From NCBI GenBank assembly GCA_013376985.1, contig JACABB010000016.1, forward strand, positions 1-64,000: DNA of 64,000 nucleotides, read 5' to 3'. Below, piece after piece: positions 7,984-16,931 of this stretch. Numbering within the stretch: position 1 is the first letter of the stretch; each line of letters begins with the position of its first letter. Below the pieces are notes generated by a model that did no database searches, was not told where the DNA came from, and saw only the letters and a program-made list of their open reading frames with translations. The DNA is from Bacteroidales bacterium. GTDB taxonomy: Bacteria; Bacteroidota; Bacteroidia; Bacteroidales; Tenuifilaceae. A program made the position numbers and the translations under genes.

Positions 7984-9756
7984 ATGAACTCAAGATATTT
8001 TTTAGGACTACTTCTGATCGTTTTTGCTTCATGTAGTTCTCCTTTGACTCAGGAACAGAAAAACGCCGATGCAGTTTATCTTAAACAGATAAAAGAGTAT
8101 ACGCTGAATTTAGATGGTTCATCCAGCTATCATTACTACCACAAGTTTCTTTATAACTCTTACCTTTCATTCAACCGATTCTTTGGGGAGACTTTTGTTG
8201 ATTATAACCCTGAATATCAAAGTTTAAAAGTTAACAAATCTGAAACTGAGATGGCGGATGGAAAAAAGGTTAAATCACCAGAGAATGCTTTTAATGAGGT
8301 TCTACCGTCCTTTGCTGCCGATGCCCCTGATTACAACAATTTGCGTGAAATGGTAATAACCCATGTTGGCTTGGAAAGAGGTGCTGTTGTTGAACTGGAT
8401 TATGACATACAAACCAAAAAAGGTTTCATGCCTTTTATTTCTGATAAAGTTAATTTTTGCGAGTCATCACCAGTGAAAGAAGTTGAAGTGATTGTTAGAG
8501 TACCTAAAGGCGTGAAATTGAACTATAATTTGATAAATAAACCTGCTGGCTTAACCTGTAAAAAGAGTACAAAAGGTGAATTTGATGTATATTCTTGGAA
8601 ATCTTACAACTTGAGTGCAATATCTCATGAACCATTACAATCCGAGGGATTTACTGCATACCCAACACTTCAATTTAGCACGGTTGATCTAGCAACCGCA
8701 TTCAATTATTTGAAAGGCAACTTAGCAAAAGATTTTACTGCGGATGAATCTGCAAAAAACCTTTTGGCATCAAAAGAAAAAAGTTGGGAAAAAGTAGAGT
8801 TAGTAAAAAATTATGTTGTTTCAAATATCAATACATATGGCGTTTTGCCGCAATTGGTAGGGTATCGTTTCCGTTCACCCGAAAAGGTTTGGCAGAGCAA
8901 TGGAGGTACTGAGAGCGAAAAAGCAATTCTTCTTGCTGAGTTATTAAAAAATGCTGGGTTTAATGCTCAAATGGTGATCGCAGAGTATCCTTCCTTCTTA
9001 AACAAAGAGGTAGGAAATCTTAGTTCTTTCGATAAATTTTGGGTAAAAGTTGAATTAGATGGTGAAACCCGATTTATTTCAGCAGTTGATGAGCATTCAA
9101 AGATTCTAGGTCAAAGAATACCTATAGCAATTGTAGATGATATCTCCAAAGTTAATCTTGAGATATCTCCAAAGCCAAACTTACAATTTAATTTCAATGC
9201 GGATCTAAAAGTATCAGTAGAAGGAAAAGTAGATGGAACAGCATTTATTAAAATGAATAGTTTTGAGGATAGTAAGGATTTATTGAAGGGTATCTCATCT
9301 TCCGATTACACATCAACAAAAACTTCTTGCATGAAGGATTCTATTTTCTATTCGGTTTCTTTTACAAATTCAAATCTCACTAAAAAAATTGATGAGTATT
9401 ACATGATGAGTCTTCCATGCATTACTCAAGGTATTGCTGCCAATGGTATTGTAGAACTCCCGCTAGCCCGCATTACAAATATTGAACTTTTAGGTTCAAT
9501 CAATGAATCGTATTCATTCGCTTTTACCTTGCCTAAAGGTTTTAACCTAATTTCGCCAATGAATGAAGCAAAGGTTGAGAATAGTTTGGGAATGTGCGAT
9601 ATTGTTCGAACAGAAAAAGATGGTAAAATTATAATTAATAGAAAGTTGGTTATCAACAAAGCAATTATTCCTACTGAGAATTATTCTGATTTTCGCCAAA
9701 TCATGACCCTTTGGTCAGATAAGAATCTTAATAAAGTGGTTATAAAAGGTGAATAG
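7984..9756 (+). CDS. DUF3857/transglutaminase-like lipoprotein, catalytic residues lost
   Basis: A 590-residue lipoprotein (lipobox FASC after a short signal) with the same architecture as its upstream neighbour: DUF3857 region about 45-250, transglutaminase-like fold about 265-375, C-terminal beta domain. Where the neighbour has GVCKDKAG it reads GGTESEKAILL, putting Ser311 at the catalytic Cys position. Where the neighbour has FNHSVTV it has FDKFWVKV, so the His is gone as well. It is therefore a probable pseudoenzyme, perhaps a binding or regulatory partner of the active paralogue. The two genes form an operon ending in the terminator at 9774-9800. Confidence 0.78.
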   Translation: MNSRYFLGLLLIVFASCSSPLTQEQKNADAVYLKQIKEYTLNLDGSSSYHYYHKFLYNSYLSFNRFFGETFVDYNPEYQSLKVNKSETEMADGKKVKSPENAFNEVLPSFAADAPDYNNLREMVITHVGLERGAVVELDYDIQTKKGFMPFISDKVNFCESSPVKEVEVIVRVPKGVKLNYNLINKPAGLTCKKSTKGEFDVYSWKSYNLSAISHEPLQSEGFTAYPTLQFSTVDLATAFNYLKGNLAKDFTADESAKNLLASKEKSWEKVELVKNYVVSNINTYGVLPQLVGYRFRSPEKVWQSNGGTESEKAILLAELLKNAGFNAQMVIAEYPSFLNKEVGNLSSFDKFWVKVELDGETRFISAVDEHSKILGQRIPIAIVDDISKVNLEISPKPNLQFNFNADLKVSVEGKVDGTAFIKMNSFEDSKDLLKGISSSDYTSTKTSCMKDSIFYSVSFTNSNLTKKIDEYYMMSLPCITQGIAANGIVELPLARITNIELLGSINESYSFAFTLPKGFNLISPMNEAKVENSLGMCDIVRTEKDGKIIINRKLVINKAIIPTENYSDFRQIMTLWSDKNLNKVVIKGE

Positions 9757-9773
9757 TATTAGTAATAAAAAGG

Positions 9774-9800
9774 AAAACCACCTTGAGGGTGGTTTTTCTT
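9774..9800. terminator. bidirectional intrinsic terminator
   Basis: AAAACCACC (9774-9782) pairs with GGTGGTTTT (9788-9796) around TTGAG and is flanked by T-rich and A-rich runs. It sits between the convergent ends of the DUF3857 operon and the EPSP-synthase-like gene and can serve both. Confidence 0.8.
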
Positions 9801-9817
9801 TTATGAAAAAGATTTCC

Positions 9818-11065
9818 TTATTGAACTTGATCCGCAGAAAAGCCAGTTTTCTTAAAATCATCCCAGAATGATGGATATGATTTACTGGTTATTTTGGGGT
9901 TTTCAATGGTAATTGGAATACCCATCACTGCGATGGGTGCAAAAGCCATTACCATACGGTGATCGTCAAAGGTTGAAATCTCTATAGGTTTGCTAGATGT
10001 CTTTTTAATTTTACCATCGAAACAAAGTGTTTCCTGATCGTTCTGAGTATCAATAGTTAAATTTGCTCCAAATTTAAGGAGTTCAGATTGAAGTGACTTT
10101 ATTCGATCGTTACACTTGATGTGTAAATCTTTCACTCCATTCATACGGAAAGGAACTTTAAGCATCACGCAAAGCACAGCAAATGTTGGGACTAAATCGG
10201 GAATATTGGTAAAATCATATTCAAAAAGTTTCAATTTCATTTTACCTTTTGTAAGTAAAACCCCATCAGAGATATACGTGGTTTTTACTCCAAATTGTTC
10301 AAAAAGTTCTTTTACAACGGAATCGCACTGAATGCTATCTACATTGACTCCTCTAATTGTAAGATTGCATTCTTGAGATAGAGCAGCAATCTCATACCAG
10401 TATGATGCAGCACTCCAATCGGCTTCAACAGAGAGTTCTGAACCATCTTTAAACCGCGACTCAAAGAGAAGTTCGCTCAAATTCCAACCAGAGTTTATAC
10501 CAAGATATTGTAATGCTTTTAGTGTAAGTTCGATATAAGATGAATTTGTAATTATATCTTTCATTTCAAGAATTACTGAGTTTGGTATGCTGGGAGATAA
10601 AATCAATGATGCTGAAATTGTTTTTCTGCTAATACTGCTATCAACTTTTAGTATTGTATTTCCTTTAAAACCTTTTCCAATTAATTTAAACGGAGGCATT
10701 CCTTCTCGTTCAATAAAATCGATACTGATACCTTGCTTTTGAAGTAGTTTAACAATCCTCTCTAAGGGATGATCTTTAGTTTTATCGGAACTAGTAATTA
10801 TCCATTCGCCTTTAAAAAAATTGAAAAATGAACGTAGATGCCTTAATGCTTTTCTGGCATCGCTTTCCTCAATTGTTTTTTTAATCTTAGGAACATTGTC
10901 AAAGATGATTTCGGCATCTTCCTTTTCAGGCAAGTTTTTTTGCTCAGAATTTGAGTGCTTTATTACTCTAAATATTAAAACTTTGCTGCTAATACTTTTA
11001 ACAGGATAAAGAGTAATCTCTCCTACAAGGTCTTTATCAGTCTTTGAAACTATATATTTTAGCAT
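9818..11065 (-). CDS. aroA: EPSP synthase homologue (3-phosphoshikimate 1-carboxyvinyltransferase-like), altered active site
   Basis: A 415-residue protein with the EPSP synthase fold: EADWSAASYWYEI (about 214-226), IPDLVPTFA with Asp290, DDHRMVMAFAP and SKSYPSFWDDF near the C-terminus. The canonical enzyme joins shikimate-3-phosphate and PEP in chorismate synthesis. Compared with E. coli AroA, several binding and catalytic positions differ. The N-terminal KSxSxR reads KSISSK (Lys28 for the Arg). The LGNAGTAMRP loop is replaced by SDARKALRHL. S-S-Q at the shikimate site reads S146-R147-K148. The KE(S/T)DR motif reads KCNDR (Cys318 for the catalytic Glu). It is either a divergent lineage form or a pseudoenzyme. 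It stands alone, with no other aro genes adjacent. Confidence 0.75.
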   Translation of the reverse strand: MLKYIVSKTDKDLVGEITLYPVKSISSKVLIFRVIKHSNSEQKNLPEKEDAEIIFDNVPKIKKTIEESDARKALRHLRSFFNFFKGEWIITSSDKTKDHPLERIVKLLQKQGISIDFIEREGMPPFKLIGKGFKGNTILKVDSSISRKTISASLILSPSIPNSVILEMKDIITNSSYIELTLKALQYLGINSGWNLSELLFESRFKDGSELSVEADWSAASYWYEIAALSQECNLTIRGVNVDSIQCDSVVKELFEQFGVKTTYISDGVLLTKGKMKLKLFEYDFTNIPDLVPTFAVLCVMLKVPFRMNGVKDLHIKCNDRIKSLQSELLKFGANLTIDTQNDQETLCFDGKIKKTSSKPIEISTFDDHRMVMAFAPIAVMGIPITIENPKITSKSYPSFWDDFKKTGFSADQVQ

Positions 11066-11358
11066 ATTATATCAAATTGAAGAAAAAGGTTGTTCAATGT
11101 CAAATGTAAGAATATAATATTAAAACAATTATTTTTTTATTAGATGTGAAATACCCCTAGTTTAAAATATGCAAATTTTGTTGATTATTGAAAGGTATCC
11201 ATATTCTTATTGTTTTGAAAATTATAGATGCAATCTTATCACTTTTTAAGTATCTTTATTCTTTTGAGAGCTAGTTTAGGTTTGGATAATATGAAATCAT
11301 TTTTAAACTTTGAATTCTAAATTTGACGGGGTTGTTTTTTATCAAATATAAATGAACA
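11066..11358. other. divergent intergenic region, nothing recognised
   Basis: About 290 AT-rich bases between the start of the EPSP-synthase-like gene and the next membrane-protein gene. No clear promoter match, RNA fold or conserved short ORF was found. Confidence 0.5.
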
Positions 11359-11847
11359 ATGAAAATTCAAAATGAAGGTACTGTTGTTAGAATCCAAGTG
11401 TTAAAATCCCTTTTTGCTATTATTTTATTGTCTTGTATTGGAATTCTTTACACCACAAATATTGAATTATATAGTCTTAAGTATTTTGGCTTATCAAACT
11501 TGGGGATTATCTTAATTTTAATTGTTGCATATTTTGTGTTTTACTTCTACCACCTAATAGTAAAAACATCATACTTTTTCTTTTCCGACGAGGGGTTTAA
11601 AATTATCTTCAGATTTTACCCGTTACGACCAATAAATCCTAAGAAAAGTTCAATAGAGATTCCTAAAAATCAGTTTTATAAATATTCAATCATTAAAACC
11701 CTCATTAGGAATGAAGTTGTTGTATATCAAAAAAATGGTAAACAGATATCTAAATATCCCCCATTCAGCCTAAAGGGTTTAAAAAAGGATCAAAGAACCA
11801 AACTGTTTCAAACGCTAAACTCCTATGTACAGGAAGATATCACATAG
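11359..11847 (+). CDS. small membrane protein, PH-like C-terminal domain possible
   Basis: A 162-residue protein with two hydrophobic helices (about 14-32 and 45-68). A soluble C-terminal part follows, with alternating strands and the segment YFFFSDEGFKIIFRFYPLRP. That layout (two helices, then a basic beta-rich domain) is common in bacterial PH-domain membrane proteins, but no signature is decisive. No family is confidently recognised. It ends 17 bases before dprA and may be transcribed with it. Confidence 0.65.
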   Translation: MKIQNEGTVVRIQVLKSLFAIILLSCIGILYTTNIELYSLKYFGLSNLGIILILIVAYFVFYFYHLIVKTSYFFFSDEGFKIIFRFYPLRPINPKKSSIEIPKNQFYKYSIIKTLIRNEVVVYQKNGKQISKYPPFSLKGLKKDQRTKLFQTLNSYVQEDIT

Positions 11848-11864
11848 CTAATCTATAAAGCACC

Positions 11865-12989
11865 TTGACCGACAATCTACTTAAATATAAGATAGGAATC
11901 GAAATGATTCCTAAGGTTGGAAGCATCAATGCAAAAAAATTAATTGCTTATTGCGGAGGTGTTGAGGATGTTTTTAAACAAAGCAAAAAGGCATTACTTA
12001 AAATTCCAGGCGTTGGAGAATGCCTTGCAACGGAGATTGTAAATCAAAACATTCTTAGTAAGGCAGAGCAAGAAGTTGAGTTCATTGAAAAATATAATAT
12101 TAAAGCGCTTTTCTATTTAGATGCCGATTATCCAGAACGCCTCCGTCAATGTGATGATGGCCCTATAGTTCTATTTGTTAAAGGTAAAAATGCAATTAAT
12201 TTTAATAGAGAAAAGTACATTAGCATTGTTGGAACCCGAAAGGCCACCGATTATGGAAAAAAAATTTGTGAAGATATTATTACAGGATTATCACAAAAAG
12301 GGTACAGCCCAATAATTGTAAGCGGGTTGGCTTATGGTATTGATATTGTTGCTCATAAATCAGCCCTAAAAAATGATTTGCAAACCTTGGCTGTTTTAGG
12401 GCATGGGCTTGATACGATTTACCCCGTTTCGCACCGAAATACGGCAAAAGATATCGTTGAAACGGGTGCTCTTTTAACAGATTTCCCATCAAAGACAAAA
12501 TTTGATAGAAATAACTTTATTAAGAGGAACAGGATAATTGCAGGATTATCCGATGCAACAATTGTTGTTGAAAGCGCACTCGAAGGCGGTGCTTTAATAA
12601 CAGCCGATTTGGCCAATTCGTATAATCGAGAGGTATTTGCTGTACCGGGGAATGTGGGAGCAAAATACTCAATGGGTTGTAATCAGTTAATAAAATCCAA
12701 TAAAGCAGCACTAATAGAGACTTTTGAAGATATTGAATACCTTTTGGGTTGGGAACCCGTAAATATTCAGAAGCCACCGAAACAAATCACCCTTTTTTCA
12801 GAATTTTCTGAAGACGAACTAAAAATTGTAGATTACCTAAAGGGGGTGGATCAGGAATCAATAGATATTATCTGCATTAAATTGCAAATGCCCGTTTCAA
12901 AGGTGTCGTCCTTGCTGTTAAACCTTGAATTTGCGGGAGTTGTTAAAAATAAACCAGGGAAAGTATTCGCTTTAAACACCTCAAAATAA
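11865..12989 (+). CDS. dprA: DNA-processing protein DprA
   Basis: A DprA/Smf protein of 374 residues. It has an N-terminal SAM/HhH-like region (LIPKVGSINAKKLIAYCGG type, about 12-60) and the Rossmann-like DprA core about 75-290, with GTRKATDYG, SGLAYGIDIVAH, LGHGLDTIYP, FIKRNRIIAGLSD and SALEGGALITADLA. A C-terminal winged-helix (DML1-like) region is about 305-372. DprA loads RecA onto incoming single-stranded DNA during natural transformation. The start is TTG at 11865: it keeps the family's normal N-terminus, while the first internal ATG would cut the HhH part. Other competence genes are not in the window. Confidence 0.93.
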   Translation: MTDNLLKYKIGIEMIPKVGSINAKKLIAYCGGVEDVFKQSKKALLKIPGVGECLATEIVNQNILSKAEQEVEFIEKYNIKALFYLDADYPERLRQCDDGPIVLFVKGKNAINFNREKYISIVGTRKATDYGKKICEDIITGLSQKGYSPIIVSGLAYGIDIVAHKSALKNDLQTLAVLGHGLDTIYPVSHRNTAKDIVETGALLTDFPSKTKFDRNNFIKRNRIIAGLSDATIVVESALEGGALITADLANSYNREVFAVPGNVGAKYSMGCNQLIKSNKAALIETFEDIEYLLGWEPVNIQKPPKQITLFSEFSEDELKIVDYLKGVDQESIDIICIKLQMPVSKVSSLLLNLEFAGVVKNKPGKVFALNTSK

Positions 12990-13078
12990 GCATTTTTTCA
13001 TTTTGTTGTTAAGTTAATATCTTGTAACGCTTATCAGCTGACAACTTGCTGATTTCTCATATTTAGTTAAAGTTTTAC

Positions 13079-13086
13079 TAAGTTTG
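13079..13086 (+). promoter_or_regulatory. -7 box for the tatD-ansA operon
   Basis: TAAGTTTG matches TAnnTTTG and lies 25 bases upstream of the tatD ATG, giving a predicted leader of about 20 bases. No convincing TTTG -33 box is found at the standard distance. Confidence 0.4.
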
Positions 13087-13111
13087 CAGTCTGTTCTATA
13101 AAATTTCTATA

Positions 13112-13897
13112 ATGGTACTTGTTGATTCACACTCTCATATATTCGATAAAGATTTTGATTTAGATCGCTCTGATGTAATCGCTAGAGCCGCCGATGCAGG
13201 TGTAAAATATCACATCCTTCCCAGTATTGATTCAAAATATACCGAAAAAGTGATAGAGGTATCGAAGCAATACAAGAATATATGCTTCCCGCTTATCGGC
13301 TTACACCCAACATCCATTGATTCTGGTTTTGAAGCAGAACTTTTGCATGTTGAAACAATGATTCCAAGCTATAAATACTATGGAATTGGTGAAATTGGTA
13401 TTGACTTATATTGGGATAAAACCTACATTGAACAGCAAAAGATTGCATTTAGACATCAATTAAGACTGGCAAAAAGCCTTCGTTTGCCAGTTGTAATCCA
13501 TTCTCGAAACTCTTTCGATGAAATATTTGAGATCGTTGATCAGGAAAATGATGCAAATCTTCGTGGAGTTTTCCATAGTTTTTCGGGAACCCTTGACCAC
13601 TATAGTCATATTGCAGAATACAAAGGTTTTAAGGTTGGCATTGGTGGAATTGTTACATATAAAAATGGTGGAATCGATAAAGTAGTTGCTAAGATGGATA
13701 TATCTAATATTTTACTTGAAACGGACTCGCCATACCTAACACCAGTTCCTAAACGGGGTCAGCGGAATGAAGGACAAAACCTAATCTATATCGCACAAAA
13801 GGTGTCAGAGATATTAGAGATCCCCTTGGAGGAGGTTGCAAAAGAGACTACGAAAAACACACTTGAGCTCTTCAATATTAAAATAGGAGAATTATGA
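13112..13897 (+). CDS. tatD: TatD family metal-dependent DNase
   Basis: A 261-residue TIM-barrel hydrolase. The metal ligands of the TatD family are visible: DSHSHI (residues 5-10), GEIGID with the bridging Glu, VIHSR, FHSFSG and ETDSPYLTP with the final Asp. Members are 3'-5' exonucleases/endonucleases active on DNA and tRNA quality-control substrates. The stop overlaps the ansA start by four bases (ATGA), so the two are translationally coupled. Confidence 0.92.
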   Translation: MVLVDSHSHIFDKDFDLDRSDVIARAADAGVKYHILPSIDSKYTEKVIEVSKQYKNICFPLIGLHPTSIDSGFEAELLHVETMIPSYKYYGIGEIGIDLYWDKTYIEQQKIAFRHQLRLAKSLRLPVVIHSRNSFDEIFEIVDQENDANLRGVFHSFSGTLDHYSHIAEYKGFKVGIGGIVTYKNGGIDKVVAKMDISNILLETDSPYLTPVPKRGQRNEGQNLIYIAQKVSEILEIPLEEVAKETTKNTLELFNIKIGEL

Positions 13898-14928
13898 ACC
13901 GAGAAGGTATTTCAATTCTAATTATCTATACAGGCGGAACAATTGGGATGAAGCAGAATCCAGAAACTGGGGCTCTAATCCCTTTTAATTTTAATCAAAT
14001 AGAAATTGAGGTTCCAGAATTAAAAAAATTTCATTATAACCTCGAAACAATATCTTTTAATCCCCCAGTTGATTCATCCGATATCTCCCCCGATTTTTGG
14101 ATTAAACTCGCAATAACCATAAAAGAGAACTACAATAAATATGATGGATTTGTAATACTACATGGCACGGATACTATGTCGTTTACCGCATCAGCGTTAA
14201 GTTTCATGCTTCAAAATCTTGATAAGCCTGTTATACTAACCGGCTCCCAATTACCAATAGGGATGCTGCGAACCGATGGGAAAGAAAATTTGATAAGTGC
14301 TATTGAGATTGCCGCTGCATCGCGTAATGGACAACCCTTGGTACCTGAAGTATGTATATTTTTTGAGAATAGATTGTTTCGTGGAAATCGAACAACAAAG
14401 CATAATGCAGAACATTTTAATGCATTCAGATCCGATAACTACCCAAATCTTGCCGAAGCAGGAATCAATATCAAGTACAACTTCGCTTTTATTCACTATC
14501 CAACCAATAAGCGTGATTTGATAATTCACACCGATCTTGATAATAACATTTGTGTACTTAAACTTTTTCCGGGAATTACACCCAATGCGGTAGATTCTAT
14601 ATTAAATGCAACTGGGGTTAAGGCTATAATTCTTGAAACCTTTGGATCTGGAAATGCGCCAAGCCCTTCTTGGTTTTTAGATAAAATAAGAGACGCTGTT
14701 AATAGAGACGTTATTATAGTAAATGTTACTCAATGTCATGCAGGCAGCGTTGACATGGAGAAGTATGAAAATGGTTTGATTCTCAAAAAAGCAGGCGTAA
14801 TTAGCGGGTACGACATTACGTTTGAAGCGGCTGTTGCTAAGTTAATGTTACTGCTTGGGAAAAATTTAGCACCGGATACGATAAAACAGGAAATGGCGAA
14901 ATCGATGAGCGGTGAAATATCAAAATAA
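13894..14928 (+). CDS. ansA: type I L-asparaginase
   Basis: A 344-residue asparaginase without a signal peptide, hence the cytoplasmic type I (AnsA). The active-site segments are intact: IYTGGTIGM with the first catalytic Thr, HGTDTM with the second Thr-Asp pair, and the type I loop GMLRTDGKENLISA. It hydrolyses L-asparagine to aspartate and ammonia. The coupling with tatD (overlapping ATGA) is an arrangement I recall in other Bacteroidota. Confidence 0.92.
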   Translation: MNREGISILIIYTGGTIGMKQNPETGALIPFNFNQIEIEVPELKKFHYNLETISFNPPVDSSDISPDFWIKLAITIKENYNKYDGFVILHGTDTMSFTASALSFMLQNLDKPVILTGSQLPIGMLRTDGKENLISAIEIAAASRNGQPLVPEVCIFFENRLFRGNRTTKHNAEHFNAFRSDNYPNLAEAGINIKYNFAFIHYPTNKRDLIIHTDLDNNICVLKLFPGITPNAVDSILNATGVKAIILETFGSGNAPSPSWFLDKIRDAVNRDVIIVNVTQCHAGSVDMEKYENGLILKKAGVISGYDITFEAAVAKLMLLLGKNLAPDTIKQEMAKSMSGEISK

Positions 14929-15003
14929 ATACTTTGATTTATTATTTGATTGTGGTATAGTTTTTTTTTGTAATTTGCGCCGCTATTTGAAATAAACTTC
15001 CAA

Positions 15004-15091
15004 GGAGAGATGGCCGAGTGGTCGAAGGCGCACGCCTGGAAAGTGTGTAAGCTCCAAAAGGGCTTCATGGGTTCGAATCCCATTCTCTCCG
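15004..15091 (+). tRNA. tRNA-Ser (anticodon GGA)
   Basis: An 88-base class II tRNA: acceptor GGAGAGA with TCTCTCC and discriminator G; anticodon stem CACGC/GTGTG with loop CTGGAAA, so anticodon GGA (serine UCC/UCU). A long variable arm and GGTTCGAATCC T arm are present. No CCA is encoded. A terminator follows at 15115-15150. Confidence 0.95.
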
Positions 15092-15114
15092 CAATTTCAT
15101 ATTAGAGCAACTTT

Positions 15115-15150
15115 AAAATCTGTAAGTCATCTGATTTACAGATTTTTAAT
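15115..15150 (+). terminator. intrinsic terminator of tRNA-Ser
   Basis: AAAATCTGTAA (15115-15125) pairs perfectly with TTACAGATTTT (15136-15146) around a 10-base loop and is followed by a T-rich run. It starts 24 bases after the tRNA. Confidence 0.75.
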
Positions 15151-15247
15151 TTTCACTTATCCTCAAAGGAGATTTAATAAAAAAATGACCTATAATTAAA
15201 TGCTGCTTTCATCAAATACATTATACTTGTAAATAAAAATAAAAATC

Positions 15248-16681
15248 ATGAAACGAATACTTTTTTTAATTGCAGCATCTTTGATAATAATGGCTGGATG
15301 TCATCAGCATAATTCTGAGAATAAAAGTATTAAAGTAAAGTATGTATTTCTTTTTATAGGCGATGGAATGGGTTTGCAACAGGTGAATGCTACACAAGTG
15401 TACATTGATTCTGTTTTGAAAAACCATCAGAACCTATCATTTATCGATTTTCCTGTTCAAACTTTTGCAACAACTTATGCTGCAAATCAATACATAACAT
15501 GTTCTGCCGCAGCGGGAACAGCTTTATCTACAGGAAGTAAAACCTCAATTGGCACATTAGGATTAAATTATAACCATACTGATTCTTTGTTTAGCATTGC
15601 AAAAAAAATTAAAGGAAAAGGTTTTAAAGTAGGTCTTTTAACAACGGTAAGCATAGATCATGCAACTCCAGCAGCATTTTTTGCTCATCAGGGTTCTAGG
15701 GGTAGTAGCTATGATATTGCTAAAGATCTTATAAAAAGCAAGTTTGATTTTTTTGCTAGCGGAGGATTTCTTGATCCTTTTGGGAAGAAATTAAAAGACT
15801 CCGTTGAATCAATTTATTCTTTGGGAAATAAAAATTCATTTGTATTTACAACCAATCTAGCATCTATTGATTCGTTAAAAAGTAAATACCATTCGTTAGT
15901 TTATTCAATTCCCAATCCAGCACCAGAAAGTTCAATTAAATATAGAATTGATCAGGATAGTACTGATATAACACTTGCAGATCTTACCCAAAAGGCCATT
16001 CAAACGCTCAATAATCCGAAAGGATTCTTTATGATGGTAGAGGGTGGAAAAATTGATTGGGCTTGTCATGCAAACGATGCAGCGACAGCACTGAATGAGG
16101 TAATTGATTTTTCCAATGCTGTTTCACAAGCTGTTGATTTTTATAATGCACATCCAAATGAAACTCTTATTATTGTAACAGCAGATCACGAGACAGGAGG
16201 ATTTTCACTTGGCAACAAAGACAATAAGTATAGCATTAAGCTATCATTGCTTAAAAATCAAAAAATTTCAAAAGAACAATTTCAAATATTAGCGAAAAAT
16301 TACTTTAGCAGAGTTCCAAAACCCTCATTTAAGGAAATGCTTAATCTTGTCAAGGAAAAAACGGGACTTGATAATGAAAATCTATCCCTTGGATTAACAG
16401 ACAATGAAATAAAGAAATTGAATGAAGCATACATCAATTCAATTAAACCTAACAAAGACATAAAAATAAAATCAACGTATCTTTCCGAATCTACGGAGAT
16501 GTTCTCTAGTACTTGTATTGATATTTTAAATAGGAAGTCAGCAATAGGTTGGACGAGTACGTCTCACACAGGCTCTCCAGTTCCTGTTTATGTTTTAGGT
16601 AATGGGGGTGTTTTTTTTACCGGGAGGTTAGATAACACTGATATTCCAAAGATAATAGGAAGGGTGATTGGGTTACAATGA
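15248..16681 (+). CDS. alkaline phosphatase (PhoA superfamily) lipoprotein
   Basis: A 477-residue lipoprotein (lipobox IMAGC, Cys18) of the PhoA alkaline phosphatase family. Visible motifs are the metal-binding FIGDGMG (about 37-43), the nucleophile segment YITCSAAAGTAL (Ser86), VEGGKIDWACHANDA and VTADHETGGF, and a C-terminal WTSTSHTGSPVPVYVLG His ligand. In the nucleophile segment Cys85 replaces the Asp of the E. coli D-S-A motif. I believe this variant occurs in other Bacteroidota enzymes but cannot confirm it. The enzyme releases phosphate from monoesters outside the cytoplasm. It is a single-gene unit. Confidence 0.88.
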   Translation: MKRILFLIAASLIIMAGCHQHNSENKSIKVKYVFLFIGDGMGLQQVNATQVYIDSVLKNHQNLSFIDFPVQTFATTYAANQYITCSAAAGTALSTGSKTSIGTLGLNYNHTDSLFSIAKKIKGKGFKVGLLTTVSIDHATPAAFFAHQGSRGSSYDIAKDLIKSKFDFFASGGFLDPFGKKLKDSVESIYSLGNKNSFVFTTNLASIDSLKSKYHSLVYSIPNPAPESSIKYRIDQDSTDITLADLTQKAIQTLNNPKGFFMMVEGGKIDWACHANDAATALNEVIDFSNAVSQAVDFYNAHPNETLIIVTADHETGGFSLGNKDNKYSIKLSLLKNQKISKEQFQILAKNYFSRVPKPSFKEMLNLVKEKTGLDNENLSLGLTDNEIKKLNEAYINSIKPNKDIKIKSTYLSESTEMFSSTCIDILNRKSAIGWTSTSHTGSPVPVYVLGNGGVFFTGRLDNTDIPKIIGRVIGLQ

Positions 16682-16931
16682 GTATTTCTTTAAGAAAATG
16701 AGACACGAATAGATGAATCTCTACAGAACAACCAATTAGAACTACTCGATTAAATATAATAGTAATAAAATACAACAAACCTTTTACTAATAATTGGGGG
16801 TTTATTTTTTTTTGTATTTTTACTACTCGGTAAAAATTAACTTTATCGCTTCTTAAATGGAGTCCAGAAACCATATAAAAACGGGGCGCCTTCGAAAAGC
16901 CTTACGAGTAGATAATTTTAAACACCCCATT

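Noticed and set aside
14736-15083. 115-residue minus-strand frame starting MGFEPMKPFW
   Set aside because: Antisense translation of tRNA-Ser and the end of ansA.
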